Shown: piece after piece, positions 22,029-32,340 of the stretch
Position numbering within the stretch: the first letter of the stretch is position 1
Layout: every line of letters begins with the position of its first letter
Source of the DNA: Nymphaea colorata
Taxonomy: Eukaryota; Streptophyta; Magnoliopsida; Nymphaeales; Nymphaeaceae
Reading direction: 5' to 3'
Length of the DNA: 64,000 nucleotides
Assembly: GCF_008831285.2 (NCBI RefSeq)
Contig: NC_045143.1
Span: 13,665,151-13,729,150, forward strand
The notes under the pieces: model-generated
Told to the model about the DNA's origin: nothing
The model's database searches: none
The model's input: only the letters and a program-made list of their open reading frames with translations
Translations under genes and position numbers: made by a program

Positions 22029-23246
22029 TTAGGGAAAACGGGCGGTTTGTGGCTTGGGGGGCGGCTTAAATTGAACCATCTTGTTCTTGTTGAATTGATG
22101 AGTCTTGGCCTTCTCTAACGCTGCCCTCTTGAGGAGTTGGTCCTCAACTTTGCATGCTTTCGCAAAACAGTTGCCTATGTTGAGGTTATCATCGGATAAC
22201 AACTCAACACGGATGTCATCTCTTAGCCCGGACATGACCGCACCCATGAGTGCATCATCCGGCCAATCATCTACCATGCATGATAGATCTTCAAAACGCC
22301 CTTGGAACTCTTCTACCGTAGAGGTTTGCTTCAAGTTGATGAGTTCCATGTGGTAGTTGGTGTAGGTAGATGTGCCAAAATGTGTGAGTAATGCTTGAAA
22401 AAAATGCTTCCCACTCCATTCTTAGGCCCTTCTTTTTGTACCACCGGTAATATCGTATGGCCGGCCCTTCGAAGTTTATCATGGCTGTTATGATTTTACG
22501 ATCCTCTCTCGTTCCTTGGCACTCAAAATATTGTTCAGCCTTGATCATCCATCCATGGACGTCTTTGCCGTCAAACCTAGGAAAATCCATCTTAGGGCCG
22601 GTTGCGGGTTGTTCTGAATTTCGGTTTGCCCTTCTAGGACCTAACCGCCCAAATTCTTGGCTGCCATCATCCGAGATATCCTCATACTCATTTCCCATTG
22701 GTGGCCGTGAGGTGGCTGTCACGTTGGTTCCCCACGGGCGAGACCCTCCAATGTTAATTTCCTTTGGTCTTTGAGGAAATGGCCCGAATTGTTGGTTGGC
22801 CCAAGTCTTAGGATCCCTAAATGTTGGTTTCCCGTGAGTTTGGGGTGCTTGGTAGGACGTGTTGGGAGTGTCTAGTACCCCTTTTCCTTTATCTTCCCGA
22901 CTCACTTCTTGACGTGATGTTTGTTCCATTTTAACCATTCTTTGATTAAGTGAATCGACGCTTTCGGACATGGGTCTGATCTTGGCGGTTTGGCAAGCAA
23001 ACATAATCAAATTTCTGTTGATTTGAGTCATTTGATCGCGCATGTAATCCTCAAAACTCGTGTGTTGCGCTTCCATTTGGGGAATGCGCTCAAGTTGAAC
23101 CAACTTGTCCTTAACGACATTGAGATCCGATTCTAAACGCGAAAAACGTTCTTATCGCCGGCCGCTTGCACCAACTCGATCGCGGCGTCTTTGTTTCCCA
23201 TCTCCGATTCTTGTAGCACAGACAACAGATACTTCTTCTTGGCCAT
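22029..23246 (-). pseudogene. Chromovirus gag, three frame breaks
   Basis: An ATG at 23244-23246, 17 bases after the PBS, starts MAKKKYLLSVLQESEMGNKD. The frame breaks at a T run (23142-23146). The next frame carries the Retrotrans_gag core (DFPRFDGKDVHGWMIKAEQY, then NFEGPAIRYY). It breaks again at a T run seven bases long (22398-22404), then continues with ELINLKQTSTVEEFQGRFED to a TAA at 22029-22031. A third shift near 22040-22062, where there is a C run, separates this from the zinc knuckle. It encodes a structural particle protein, non-functional as read. Confidence 0.88.
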
Positions 23247-23262
23247 GACGGCTGCCCAAGTG

Positions 23263-23274
23263 GCTCTGATACCA
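23263..23274 (-). other. Primer-binding site, initiator Met tRNA
   Basis: TGGTATCAGAGC on the element strand, three bases after the 5' LTR, is complementary to the 3' end of plant initiator tRNA-Met. This is the standard primer of many Ty3/gypsy and Ty1/copia elements. Confidence 0.93.
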
Positions 23275-25935
23275 AACTGGTGGGAACCTCGGTAGGACCG
23301 CCTAAACTAACGGTCGAATGCCGAACTCCCTTCCCAAGGATCTCTTGAGATAGATGCGAAAAACAATATAATGAGGGCTTATACAACTCGATCCCTGCCG
23401 GACATGCAACCTCGGCTAAAAATTTCCCAATAGAACGTGAAAACAGGAATGTTTCCCAAGACTCCAAAGGCCGACTCCTATCACAGACGCAAGGAGGGTC
23501 GAGGTTAGTACAACCGATGCGATACAAGTAAGCACTCACCTCACTCAATGCGCATCACATTCAAGCAACCAAACCATAACAAGCATGCCTAATCGAGCAA
23601 ATCACGCCCGCAACCCCTAGGTGGTCAAGCAGCCCGTAGGTGTGTCTTCGGCACTCGTGCCTAAGAGGACCCCGATCAGCCGCAACACCTTCAAAGGCGG
23701 GCTCAAAACAATTACACCCAATCCCCGCTCTATAGGGGGAATCGAAACCAACCTTCCCGGAGCTAGTCCGGGGTCACGCCGAGACCTAAAAGTCCTTTGT
23801 CTCAGCACTCAGCAATCAACCTGCTCTGTCATGTGGGGTGAGCCCACAGCTCGTCGCGGGAAGAGGGTGCGTCTCGGTTCTGTTCCTCACTTGCGGTTCT
23901 GTCTCAGCGATACACGGCCGCACAAGTGAAAAGCTCCTCCCGCGCGACCTCTGTTTCAGCAACTCGAAGACAGCAGGGATGAAACGTGCTCAGTCTCGGC
24001 AGCTCTGCAGCAGCTACAGAAGAAGGCAAGGGGAAGTCGGCAGCTGCTCCTGAGTGGACGTCAGGGATGCCCAAGCCTCTGTTTTCCTCTCCCTCAGAAC
24101 GACAAAGGACGAGGGTTTCGTTCAGTAGCTTCACAGCACCAATAGGAAGGGGCCTCCTTCACAGCAACACACAGCAGCACCTGAAGACGACCCTTCCGTG
24201 CCACGCTCAGCCCTGGGTTTGACGAAGGGGTAAGAAGTCGATCAGGAACCAGCACAGCAAGACGTATGTTTCTGGTTCACCGTTCGCCCGAGTACTCCCT
24301 GTTCCACCGTCTTCAACAAAACACCGACGGCGCCTCCTCCAGAACACAGCACGAAAGCAGATCATAAACGGGAAGGAGCAGAAAGCGAAAATGCCAGACG
24401 AGAGGGAAGAAATGCACTAGACAAGGAGCCTCTCCCGAAGACAAGAGTCGATTCGGGGAAGCTAGAGGCAAAGACTCGGTTCAGGCAGACGCTCGAACGA
24501 GTTGTCTGCGGATGGGGAACGTCCACCAAGGCAGAACGGTGAAGCTCAATTGAGAACCCGTCGATTTGGAGTTGTTCAAGGGGCACCAACACGCTCAGGG
24601 AGGAGAGGATCACTAGGAAGACGAAGCCCGACGCGATTGAAGCTCCATTTGTCGAAGAAGAACATACTCGGGCCCTGCTTCTACAGATTCTGGAAGAAGA
24701 CGACCCGCTAGACCTCTTGAGCTTCAGAAATTCGCCATAAATCGAGGAAAGCTCCTAAAATCGTCAAACTTGGCTGAGAGACAGCCAACACCTCAAGGAG
24801 TAGACACCCAAAGTTTGAAGAGCAACCGAGCACGGACGACCCCAGTCGTTGAACCCGAAATCTCGCCGGAAGTTCTGCGTTCTTCAAGAAGAACGCCGCC
24901 CGTTTCTCAGCAGTTTTCCTCCTTCCGAGCTTCAAATCGAGCGAAATAGGAAGCAAACAACATTGTAATCGATTTGGGTAGGAAGATAACAATCAAATGA
25001 AGAGATTAAAAGCTAAACATCACCGGAATCGGTCGTATTCTCAAGAATCTGCAAGATACTTAGGTCGCGGTGGTTACAGGCGGCGATAAGGGAGAAACGC
25101 CGCTGATTTCCGCCTGATTCCGTTCGAGGCCGCCCACGATGTCATCCACCATTGGATTTTCACGAAAATTGGTGGATAGGAGAGCCTGGATGTTAGGAAG
25201 AGAATGACACCAAAGTTGGGAAGATCGGACGGTGGGATCGCCGGAAAATGCGTCGGAAACACGCCTCGGTCGGCAGCAGTGCCTTTCACGAACCAGCCGT
25301 CGTTTTCTCCTCCGTTAGGACACGATTCTTCACCAAATCCAGAAGTTCAAAAGGCAAAGTTGCAGTAGACTTCAGGAGGAATGCAATGGAGGCAAAAGCC
25401 CCAAAAGATACCGTCAATGAGTGGTCCGATCGAGAGGGAGAACGGGTTGGCTTGTTGAGGCCTGCGCGCGTCTCTTTCCCACCTGAAGCTGCTTCTCCTT
25501 GACGGAATCGGTCGCCTGAGGCTCGCCGGAGGCGGGAACGGTCGTCTAGACACGCTCGTCTAGACACGCTCTGCTCGGTGTCTCCTTCCCTGACGTCGAG
25601 CTAGCCCCTTCGGATCGATCGTGATCATCGAACCCACACCTAGCTCACGATTCCTGTGGGTTGGGGAAGATGATCGGAGGAAGAGGAGGAACCCGCCGGT
25701 TCTTCTTCGCCTGTGGATCTCCCGGTTGAAGAAGAACCAGAAGAGCTTCGAAGAGAGGAGGATGATCACCGTCGTGATCCCTCGGATGCAGAAATCGAGC
25801 TACGGGAGCTCTCGGGTGGAGGTGATTCAGACGAGAAGAGGAAGACAAAGACAAAGAGAGGAGGCGCACTGTAGACGCTCAAAACGTTGATTAAAATTCA
25901 TTCAAAAGCTTAGTGCAAACACTGTAGCTCATTAC

Positions 25936-25942
25936 ATTTATA
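25936..25942 (-). promoter_or_regulatory. TATA-like box in the 5' LTR
   Basis: TATAAAT on the element strand, matching 17353-17359 in the other LTR. It is the candidate promoter for the retrotransposon transcript. Confidence 0.5.
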
Positions 25943-26640
25943 CTGTAGTGCGTCCCGGGATGGTCTCGTCCCGGGTCGGCGCATATACCGGGTAGATACT
26001 CCAACGTATCGAGTCAAAGTCTAAGATCTAGGAACCGGTTTCAGAAAACCGATCCGATACAAAAAACGCCCCGTCTCGGTCCGTCTCACTCACTGAACCA
26101 GTTCGGTCTGAAGGGTGGATCCTGATCCATGGATCTGCTCTGTCGCTCCTGCTCCAGGACCCGATCTGTTTCTGTCTTGATCTGGATCAGCGGTTCGGGT
26201 CTGGATCGCCGTATCTGGATCTCCTGTATCAAGACCATGGTCAAACCCGGTTCGCTGCGTCTCTGGTCAAACCGATCTGGGCTCGGGTCAACGGACCACT
26301 GGGCTCGGTCTGGTTGTGGGAGGTGGGCTCGCTGGTTCTGAACTGAGCTAGGAGGATAACCTCCCTAGCATTTCTGACGGCATCTGCAGCTCGGCCTGTA
26401 ACCTCACAATGAATCTCGGCAGGCGCTGGGCATGTGCGTCGGTGGGTAGCAGCCTCGCTATGATCTGCGGCAGGGGCTGGGCTTCGGCTGCGGCTGTCCT
26501 GCATCGCTCGGCGGGGCCTAGCGCTCGTCCTGCGCGCGGCAGCGCTCGGCACGGCCTGGCCCGTCAGCGTCGTCTGCTCCGCCCTGTGCTCGTCTACTCG
26601 TCGCCCGGTGCTGTCGTCCGTCCGTCCATCCTGGCCCTTG

Positions 26641-26830
26641 GCAGCTAGCTCGGCCACGTCCGGTAGCATCTCCTGGTCCACCCGGTGGTCGTCCTCTCCG
26701 CGGCCAGCTCTCCCGTCGTCGGCAGCTAGCTCGGCCACGTCCGACAGCATCTCCTGGTCCACCTGACGGTCGTCCTCTACGCGGCCAGTGCTCCCGTCGT
26801 CCGCGGCTGGCTCGGCCACGCTCGACAGCT
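26641..26830 (-). repeat. 81-bp tandem repeat in the 5' LTR U3
   Basis: Units start at 26641, 26722 and 26803 (the last partial), each beginning GCAGCTAGCTCGGCCACG or a variant. The 81-bp period equals 27 codons. Read on the element strand, each unit gives a peptide like DHRVDQEMLPDVAELAA. The 3' LTR has only one full unit (18050-18130). Confidence 0.9.
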
Positions 26831-27223
26831 GCGAGGTGGCCTCGACCGGCAGTGGCTGGTCCGGCAAGGCCGCGTGGTGTGCTGCGGCGTTGAGTGCGGC
26901 GTCTCCAGTGCTATGTCCTGCATCCACAAAGGTGAGTACAGCCCCTAGACCTCCTACATCGTACGGCCAAGTCACACCCTCATTAAGCCTCTCTGGCGAC
27001 AAAGGGTTCGCACAGTCGAGCATTGCGTTCACGGTCGTGGGTAGTCGGCGGCATTCGGCAGCGAGTGTGGCTAGTCCCAGCCTAGTCCTAGGCAGTCCTG
27101 TATCAGTTCCTAACCCTTTGTGGACATCTCTTCTTGGTAATAAAGGGCGGTAACATCTCTCGTCGACATTGTCACCACTTACCAGCGACGGTTGGCTCGT
27201 TGGAAATGGCAAAAGTACCGCCT

Positions 27224-27302
27224 AAGGCTGGGCGTCAGGCCTGGCCCGGTCCAGTATGGGCCAGGAAAATCCTGGCCCGGTTCGGCCCGTTTAGGCCTGG
27301 TA
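27224..27302. mobile_element. Fragment of the GC-rich hAT-like family
   Basis: It begins TAAGGCTGGGCGTCAGGCC, matching the TAGGCCTGGGCATCGGGCC end, and continues with GGCCTGGCCCGG sequence to about 27302, where AT-rich DNA starts. No opposite end or target duplication was found, so it may be truncated or the element may extend further. Confidence 0.5.
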
Positions 27303-28929
27303 AGTTAAAAATATATATGTATTTTTTAATTTTTTTGTTTTAATAATATTTTAATTCTTAATAAATACATTTTATATTAAAAAATATAAAACCCAATACA
27401 TTCTTTGCTGCCTACCCTTATTATTATTATTAGTGGTAGTGATGCGAAGCTATTATCTTATGTTAAACCCAATATATTCTGAATATTTTTTTTGTTTGTC
27501 TGTTAGGTTGTTAATTATTGAGGTACTGATATTATTAATTTATTGTTTTAATTGACTATCTTATTATCACAATCCAGGAAAATTTAAGTATTTTTTATTT
27601 TAAAACATTTTGTAGATTAAATATATATTTTTTAAAATAATCTCATTCACAAACAATTCGTTCTAGCCATGTCTATCATACTGTTGATGCACTATTCATT
27701 GACCTATTGGTTGGATGCCCTTTTTTCCAGCAAGCCAAGATGAATGAGTCTATTCCAAAACAATAGAACTATAGAAGCCCCTATTTGCACCCCACGATGG
27801 GAGTGGGGATCACCCTGACCCAACCCTAGACACTCTAAGGTCTTCTTTCAAACCTGCTCCTTTTCGAGTCAATAACTTTGACAACATTGCTTAATACATT
27901 TTTCTTTTCATATTTTACTAGTATGGTCCCTCTTTAACTATATAATCTGGACCCAATATCATTGACACTTGGTGTGATGTTTGTTTTTGTTATTACATAT
28001 ATTATGCATTATATTTAGATATACTATCAAAATTGAATAAACATTGCACGTTTGTTGACATTCAAAAAGTATTTTTGAAGCCCTGAAAAGAAAAATGCAG
28101 CTTGGGTAACCATACAGTTTTTCTTGTCGCATATTAATGGTGATATACTCTCTTTCACAGAAAAATGTTTGATCAATTCTCACAACTATTCCATAATTCA
28201 AAACATGAAATGTGCATGTAGATTACTTTGTTTCACAAAAAACTTTTTTTCTTATTATATAAACAACTATGAGTTCAAGTCTTAAGAAAAATGTTGGCAA
28301 TGTTTGGAGTTGCTACCTTGAAATTTTCTAGAAATTATTTTGTAATATCTGTTCAAAAGGAATGACAATATCATAATTTTTATTAAAAAAAACTAATTTT
28401 ATCATATTATTAACATAATGTTGTGAAGATATCTAATCATGGTTTATAAAAGAGCTCACTAATTTCTTAATAGGAAAAGAAAAATGACATTTGTAAAAAG
28501 AAGCAATGCACTATTTGGTGAATATTTGCTCTAATAGCGTTTGGTAATAGAGACAAATGTTCTTGAAACACATGTTCCTAGAACATGTTTTTTGAGCATG
28601 TGTTTTTTAAGGTGTTGTTTGGTAATAGGAAAAGCTTGCTACTATTCTATAAATTTGTCCCAAGATTGAAGCATGTTTATGGGACAACAACAAATTGTTA
28701 CTGCTGTCAAAAGGCCCTTAAGGAACTCTTATCTTGTCCAAACGGATAAGTTAAAATTTTGTCTAGCATTTGTTTGCATTGGATTTTTCCGTCTGGGTTT
28801 GGACAAAAAATCCTCTAGCCTCTCATAGCACGCTACTTCATGCATTGCATCGAATGATATGTTTAATCATACTCCTCAATGCAATTCAGCAAATGGTTGT
28901 CATTGGATGGAGGTCCCGATCGGAGTATG

Positions 28930-28989
<60 letters not shown>

Positions 28990-29204
28990 AATGCTATTGT
29001 GTGTTAGGTAAATTGCTTGACGGTTAAAATTTAAAATTTCATAGGGACCATAAATCATTGCTAAAGCCACTATAAACCGTCATTGGACCATAAACCATGG
29101 TTGGTGCTAATATAATAACCATATCTTAGCAACACATTTTTAGATTTTAGTCATCTAGCACACAACAACATTGAACTTTCTCTCTCTATATACACAACAC
29201 AAAC

Positions 29205-29239
<35 letters not shown>

Positions 29240-30239
29240 CACATATATATATAATAAAGCAGCTAAAAAACATACAAACCGCTTATGAACTATTAAAAAC
29301 ACTCTAAACACTCTATCTCTTGCTCTTTCTCTCTTTATACATACAAATGACTAAACACCAGAACGTAATAAAAGTAAACACCTAATAACAATCACTAGGT
29401 CTAACAACCTTACTTTTATCTTCATTCATTTAACCTTAACTATAATCTCTCATGAGTTCTTAAGGAAAACAATGTAGAAGTCCCACTATCAAGATTTAGA
29501 AACATTAGGATCTATAAGTATTCCTTTTTGACAGCTTTTTCTATTTTTCTTTTTCTCTACAATCATTCTTCGTGATTTAGGATTAGTTAGTATTGAAGAA
29601 AAAAATACTTTCTTAAAACCTTTAGACAGACACGCCCTCAACCTTTTATTGATAAACAATTAGTATTTGCAGCAAAAATGAGAACTAAGTTAGGATGATA
29701 GCTTTAACAAATTTGCAGCTAGACAGGGTTCCAGGGGCTATGATGCACCTCACTTTCATTAAAACTCATTCCCCCCAAAAGTAAAAAACAAAAATCATAA
29801 TGTTTGTCTTCATGACAATATCTAATACATCAATAATCTTGTCAAGTTTTGTTTAACAATCCAACACGGCTAGGGATAGGAATAGGCCTTTCATAGCTCT
29901 CTCAAGCCAGCTCTTCCACTTGTCATTGTTGGATTGTAAACAATATGCTCATGATCAGTAGGATCTCTTCCCAAACATCTGTTTAAAACCAAAGACAGAA
30001 AAAACACACACCCATCTCTTGCCTAGTAGAAGACACTACAGATGAAATCCCCATATTTGCTTCTTATGAGGTCTGTAAATAATCTCAAACCCCTAAAAGC
30101 CCAAGAAGCAACATTAATGGTATTTGAGTTGCCTCCTCCAAAACTCCACCCAACTAATTTATTTGCATCCAAGCTTCCACATGCCATTTGTCCATTTGCC
30201 TCATGTCTAGCTTGAAGTATTCGTCTTCATAGTAATCCC
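27303..30239. other. AT-rich intergenic DNA with microsatellites, no gene supported
   Basis: (TA)n then (GA)n lies at 28934-28989, and an (AC)n-(AT)n tract at about 29197-29254. A palindromic stretch near 28560-28610 (ACATGTTCCTAGAACATGT) is notable. The right part, from about 29650, may already be the 3' end of the LINE remnant, but I saw no reliable limit. Confidence 0.5.
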
Positions 30240-32340
30240 ATAAGTGAACTGAGATATTAGATTGTGAATTCATGTCTGAATGACCTTTTTCATTCCTAAA
30301 ACACCATATCTACCAAATTAATATATAGTAAGAAAGCTTTCATACCACAGTCCATACTTTTCTCTTAGCTTTACATTTACACCACCAGTTGAGGCCCTAT
30401 TTTATCCATGGGCCTTAGGTATTCTTTGGTTAAACTTTAAAGCAATGAAATTCCAAATAGTTTAGATTGTTGAGCATTTGAAGAGTGGACAACCTTCATT
30501 TTCCGTTTCTTTACAACACAAATCACAATGGGAGCCAGATGGAAACCCAATTCCTACAGTGTAGTGTCGGTAGCAAGTTTCCCTTCACAACCCACGTAGA
30601 GAGTCGAAATTGCTCTAAGAAAGCATACCTTGTTTACCCATACATTCCTCTTATGTTTTTTCTTAACATTGTGACTTCTAATTATCTCCCATATTGAATT
30701 TCTAATGATATGAACATAAGGATGATTAGACCAAATGAGCTAGTTTGCTTGCATGGCTAAGTCATTTACTTCTGGCCTCATGCTAGTGATAATATTTAGT
30801 GCTTCATTGCTTTAACCAAGAATGATTTCCTCACTATAAGAAGGCAACCATTCATGCAATTGTTAGACTACTAATAGAAATGGAATAACAAATGGGAGGT
30901 CCAAGCCATCTATGAATCCACACCTCTACTTTATTCCCAATCATTTTCCTCCATGAAATGAAGTTGCTGAAGTGGTCACTTTCTGAATTGCTGAGAAACA
31001 ATGAAAAAAATTAGCATACCATATACCTCAACACTCAACATATTTCCTTCTAACACAGATCGATGAGCCATTGAGCTCTTCACACCAAAAATGCCAAGCT
31101 GGCAAAGGCCAATACCCCCTACATTCTTGGCAAATAAAGCTTCTTTCAATCGATAAGGTGCATTCTCTCGATGTCCCCTCCCCAATATAAATTTTGCACA
31201 TAGACTTTCAACCCTTTGAATGAAATCTAGAGGAATGAGATTCACTATGCTCCAAAAAAGGGGAATGTAGCCTATCACATGCTTGATTAAACAAATCCTT
31301 CCAATGAATGATATTATTTTTTGTTTCCATGAACCTGACTTCCATTGAATCTACATCAGTAGACTTTGGCACTAGTTTTTTGTGATTTGTTTGTTTTGCA
31401 TAAAGACCCCCAAATATCTTATAGGGAGCATGCCAACCTTCCACCCTAAATAAAGAGCTGCCTCGTGTAACTCATTAGGAGTAATGTTGATGCCATAGGC
31501 TATGTTTTTCTCTTTATTGATTGCAAGTCTTCAACATGCCTCAAATTATGTTATTATGCCTTTTAGCATCTTATGATTTTCAAAATGTTGAAAAAACACA
31601 AAATCGTCAGCATAAAGTATAGCTAAAATATTTTCACAATTATTACCCAGCAGCAGAAGTTTAATATTCTAAGTTAATAATTGCATAGACAATTTTGCAA
31701 GGAAATGTTTCAACTACAATGAGAAACAAATAAGATGAAATCAAGTCACCCTACCTTACCTCTCATTAACTGTAGAACCAATCACCTTCTTTGCCATTAA
31801 GCATGAACACCATGGGAACAATTTTTTCAATGACCATGATCATTTTTCAGATCCATATGGGATCAAATCCATGATGACAAAGCAAATTCAGTAGAAAATC
31901 CCATGATACTCTATTATATTCCTTACTCGAATCAACTTTCAAACATATTGACTACTTCTACGGGCTTTCATAGAGCACATCACTTCCTTCGCAAGAAATA
32001 TGGAACTAGAGCAATGTGTGTTGTTGTGCTTATCAATTTCCATTTTGATAAGAAATCTCAAATAGGAAGACTAATTTCATACATCACTTGATCCCATTTT
32101 TCTTGATAGAACCCATTTGAGAATCCATTATGGCTTAGCATGGTGTCTCTATCCACCTCCATAACTGCCTAATAATTTTTTTGTCTTGTATGGGCTGAAG
32201 CAACATATCGTTTTCTGCATTCGGAATTAAATTATTTATAAGTATGTAAGAAGGAAGCAACCTAGTCATGCTACCTTTGTCTAGGATGCCTTTAGAACAA
32301 CTTATGAAAGCTTGCATAATGTCTGCTTCATCGTACAACT
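30240..32340 (-). pseudogene. LINE (L1-type) reverse transcriptase remnant
   Basis: Read on the minus strand, about 31790-31900 gives pieces resembling the RT core (FVIMDLIPYGSEK). The catalytic YADD is at 31603-31614 in the context ILYADDFVFF. Next come GWHAPYKIFGGLYAKQTN (31208-31444) and FILGRGHRENAPYRLKEALF with NVGGIGLCQLGIF (30976-31278). A zinc-binding RVT-type segment (GSHCDLCCKETENEGCPLF) follows near 30510. Frames are broken many times. The 5' part with endonuclease was not recognised. Outer limits are approximate and may extend to about 29.7 and 32.7 kb. Confidence 0.75.

Larger units (their letters stand above)
14720..27105 (-). mobile_element. Ty3/gypsy chromovirus retrotransposon with very long LTRs (12.4 kb), inactive
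   Basis: The element is read on the minus strand: 5' LTR 23278-27105, PBS 23263-23274, gag, pol (PR, RT, RNase H, INT, chromodomain), PPT 18442-18454, 3' LTR 14720-18441. Flanks are GTTTC (14715-14719) and GTTCC (27106-27110), a 5-bp target duplication with one mismatch. A C-terminal chromodomain plus tRNA-Met PBS and multi-kilobase LTRs points to the Tekay/Del-like chromovirus group; the clade is inferred. It is more GC-rich than its surroundings. At least four frameshifts and two nonsense codons interrupt gag-pol. About 9 differences, mostly transitions, occur in the first 170 aligned LTR bases, so the insertion is not recent. Confidence 0.93.
23278..27105 (-). repeat. 5' LTR of the chromovirus (3828 bp)
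   Basis: It has the same ends as the 3' LTR. It is 106 bp longer, mainly because the 81-bp unit occurs twice (26641-26721, 26722-26802) plus a partial third. The candidate TATAAAT is at 25936-25942. If that is the promoter, U3 is about 1.16 kb and the transcribed leader about 2.7 kb. Confidence 0.95.

Noticed and set aside
28934-29027. Frame through the TA/GA microsatellite
   Set aside because: Simple-repeat translation only.
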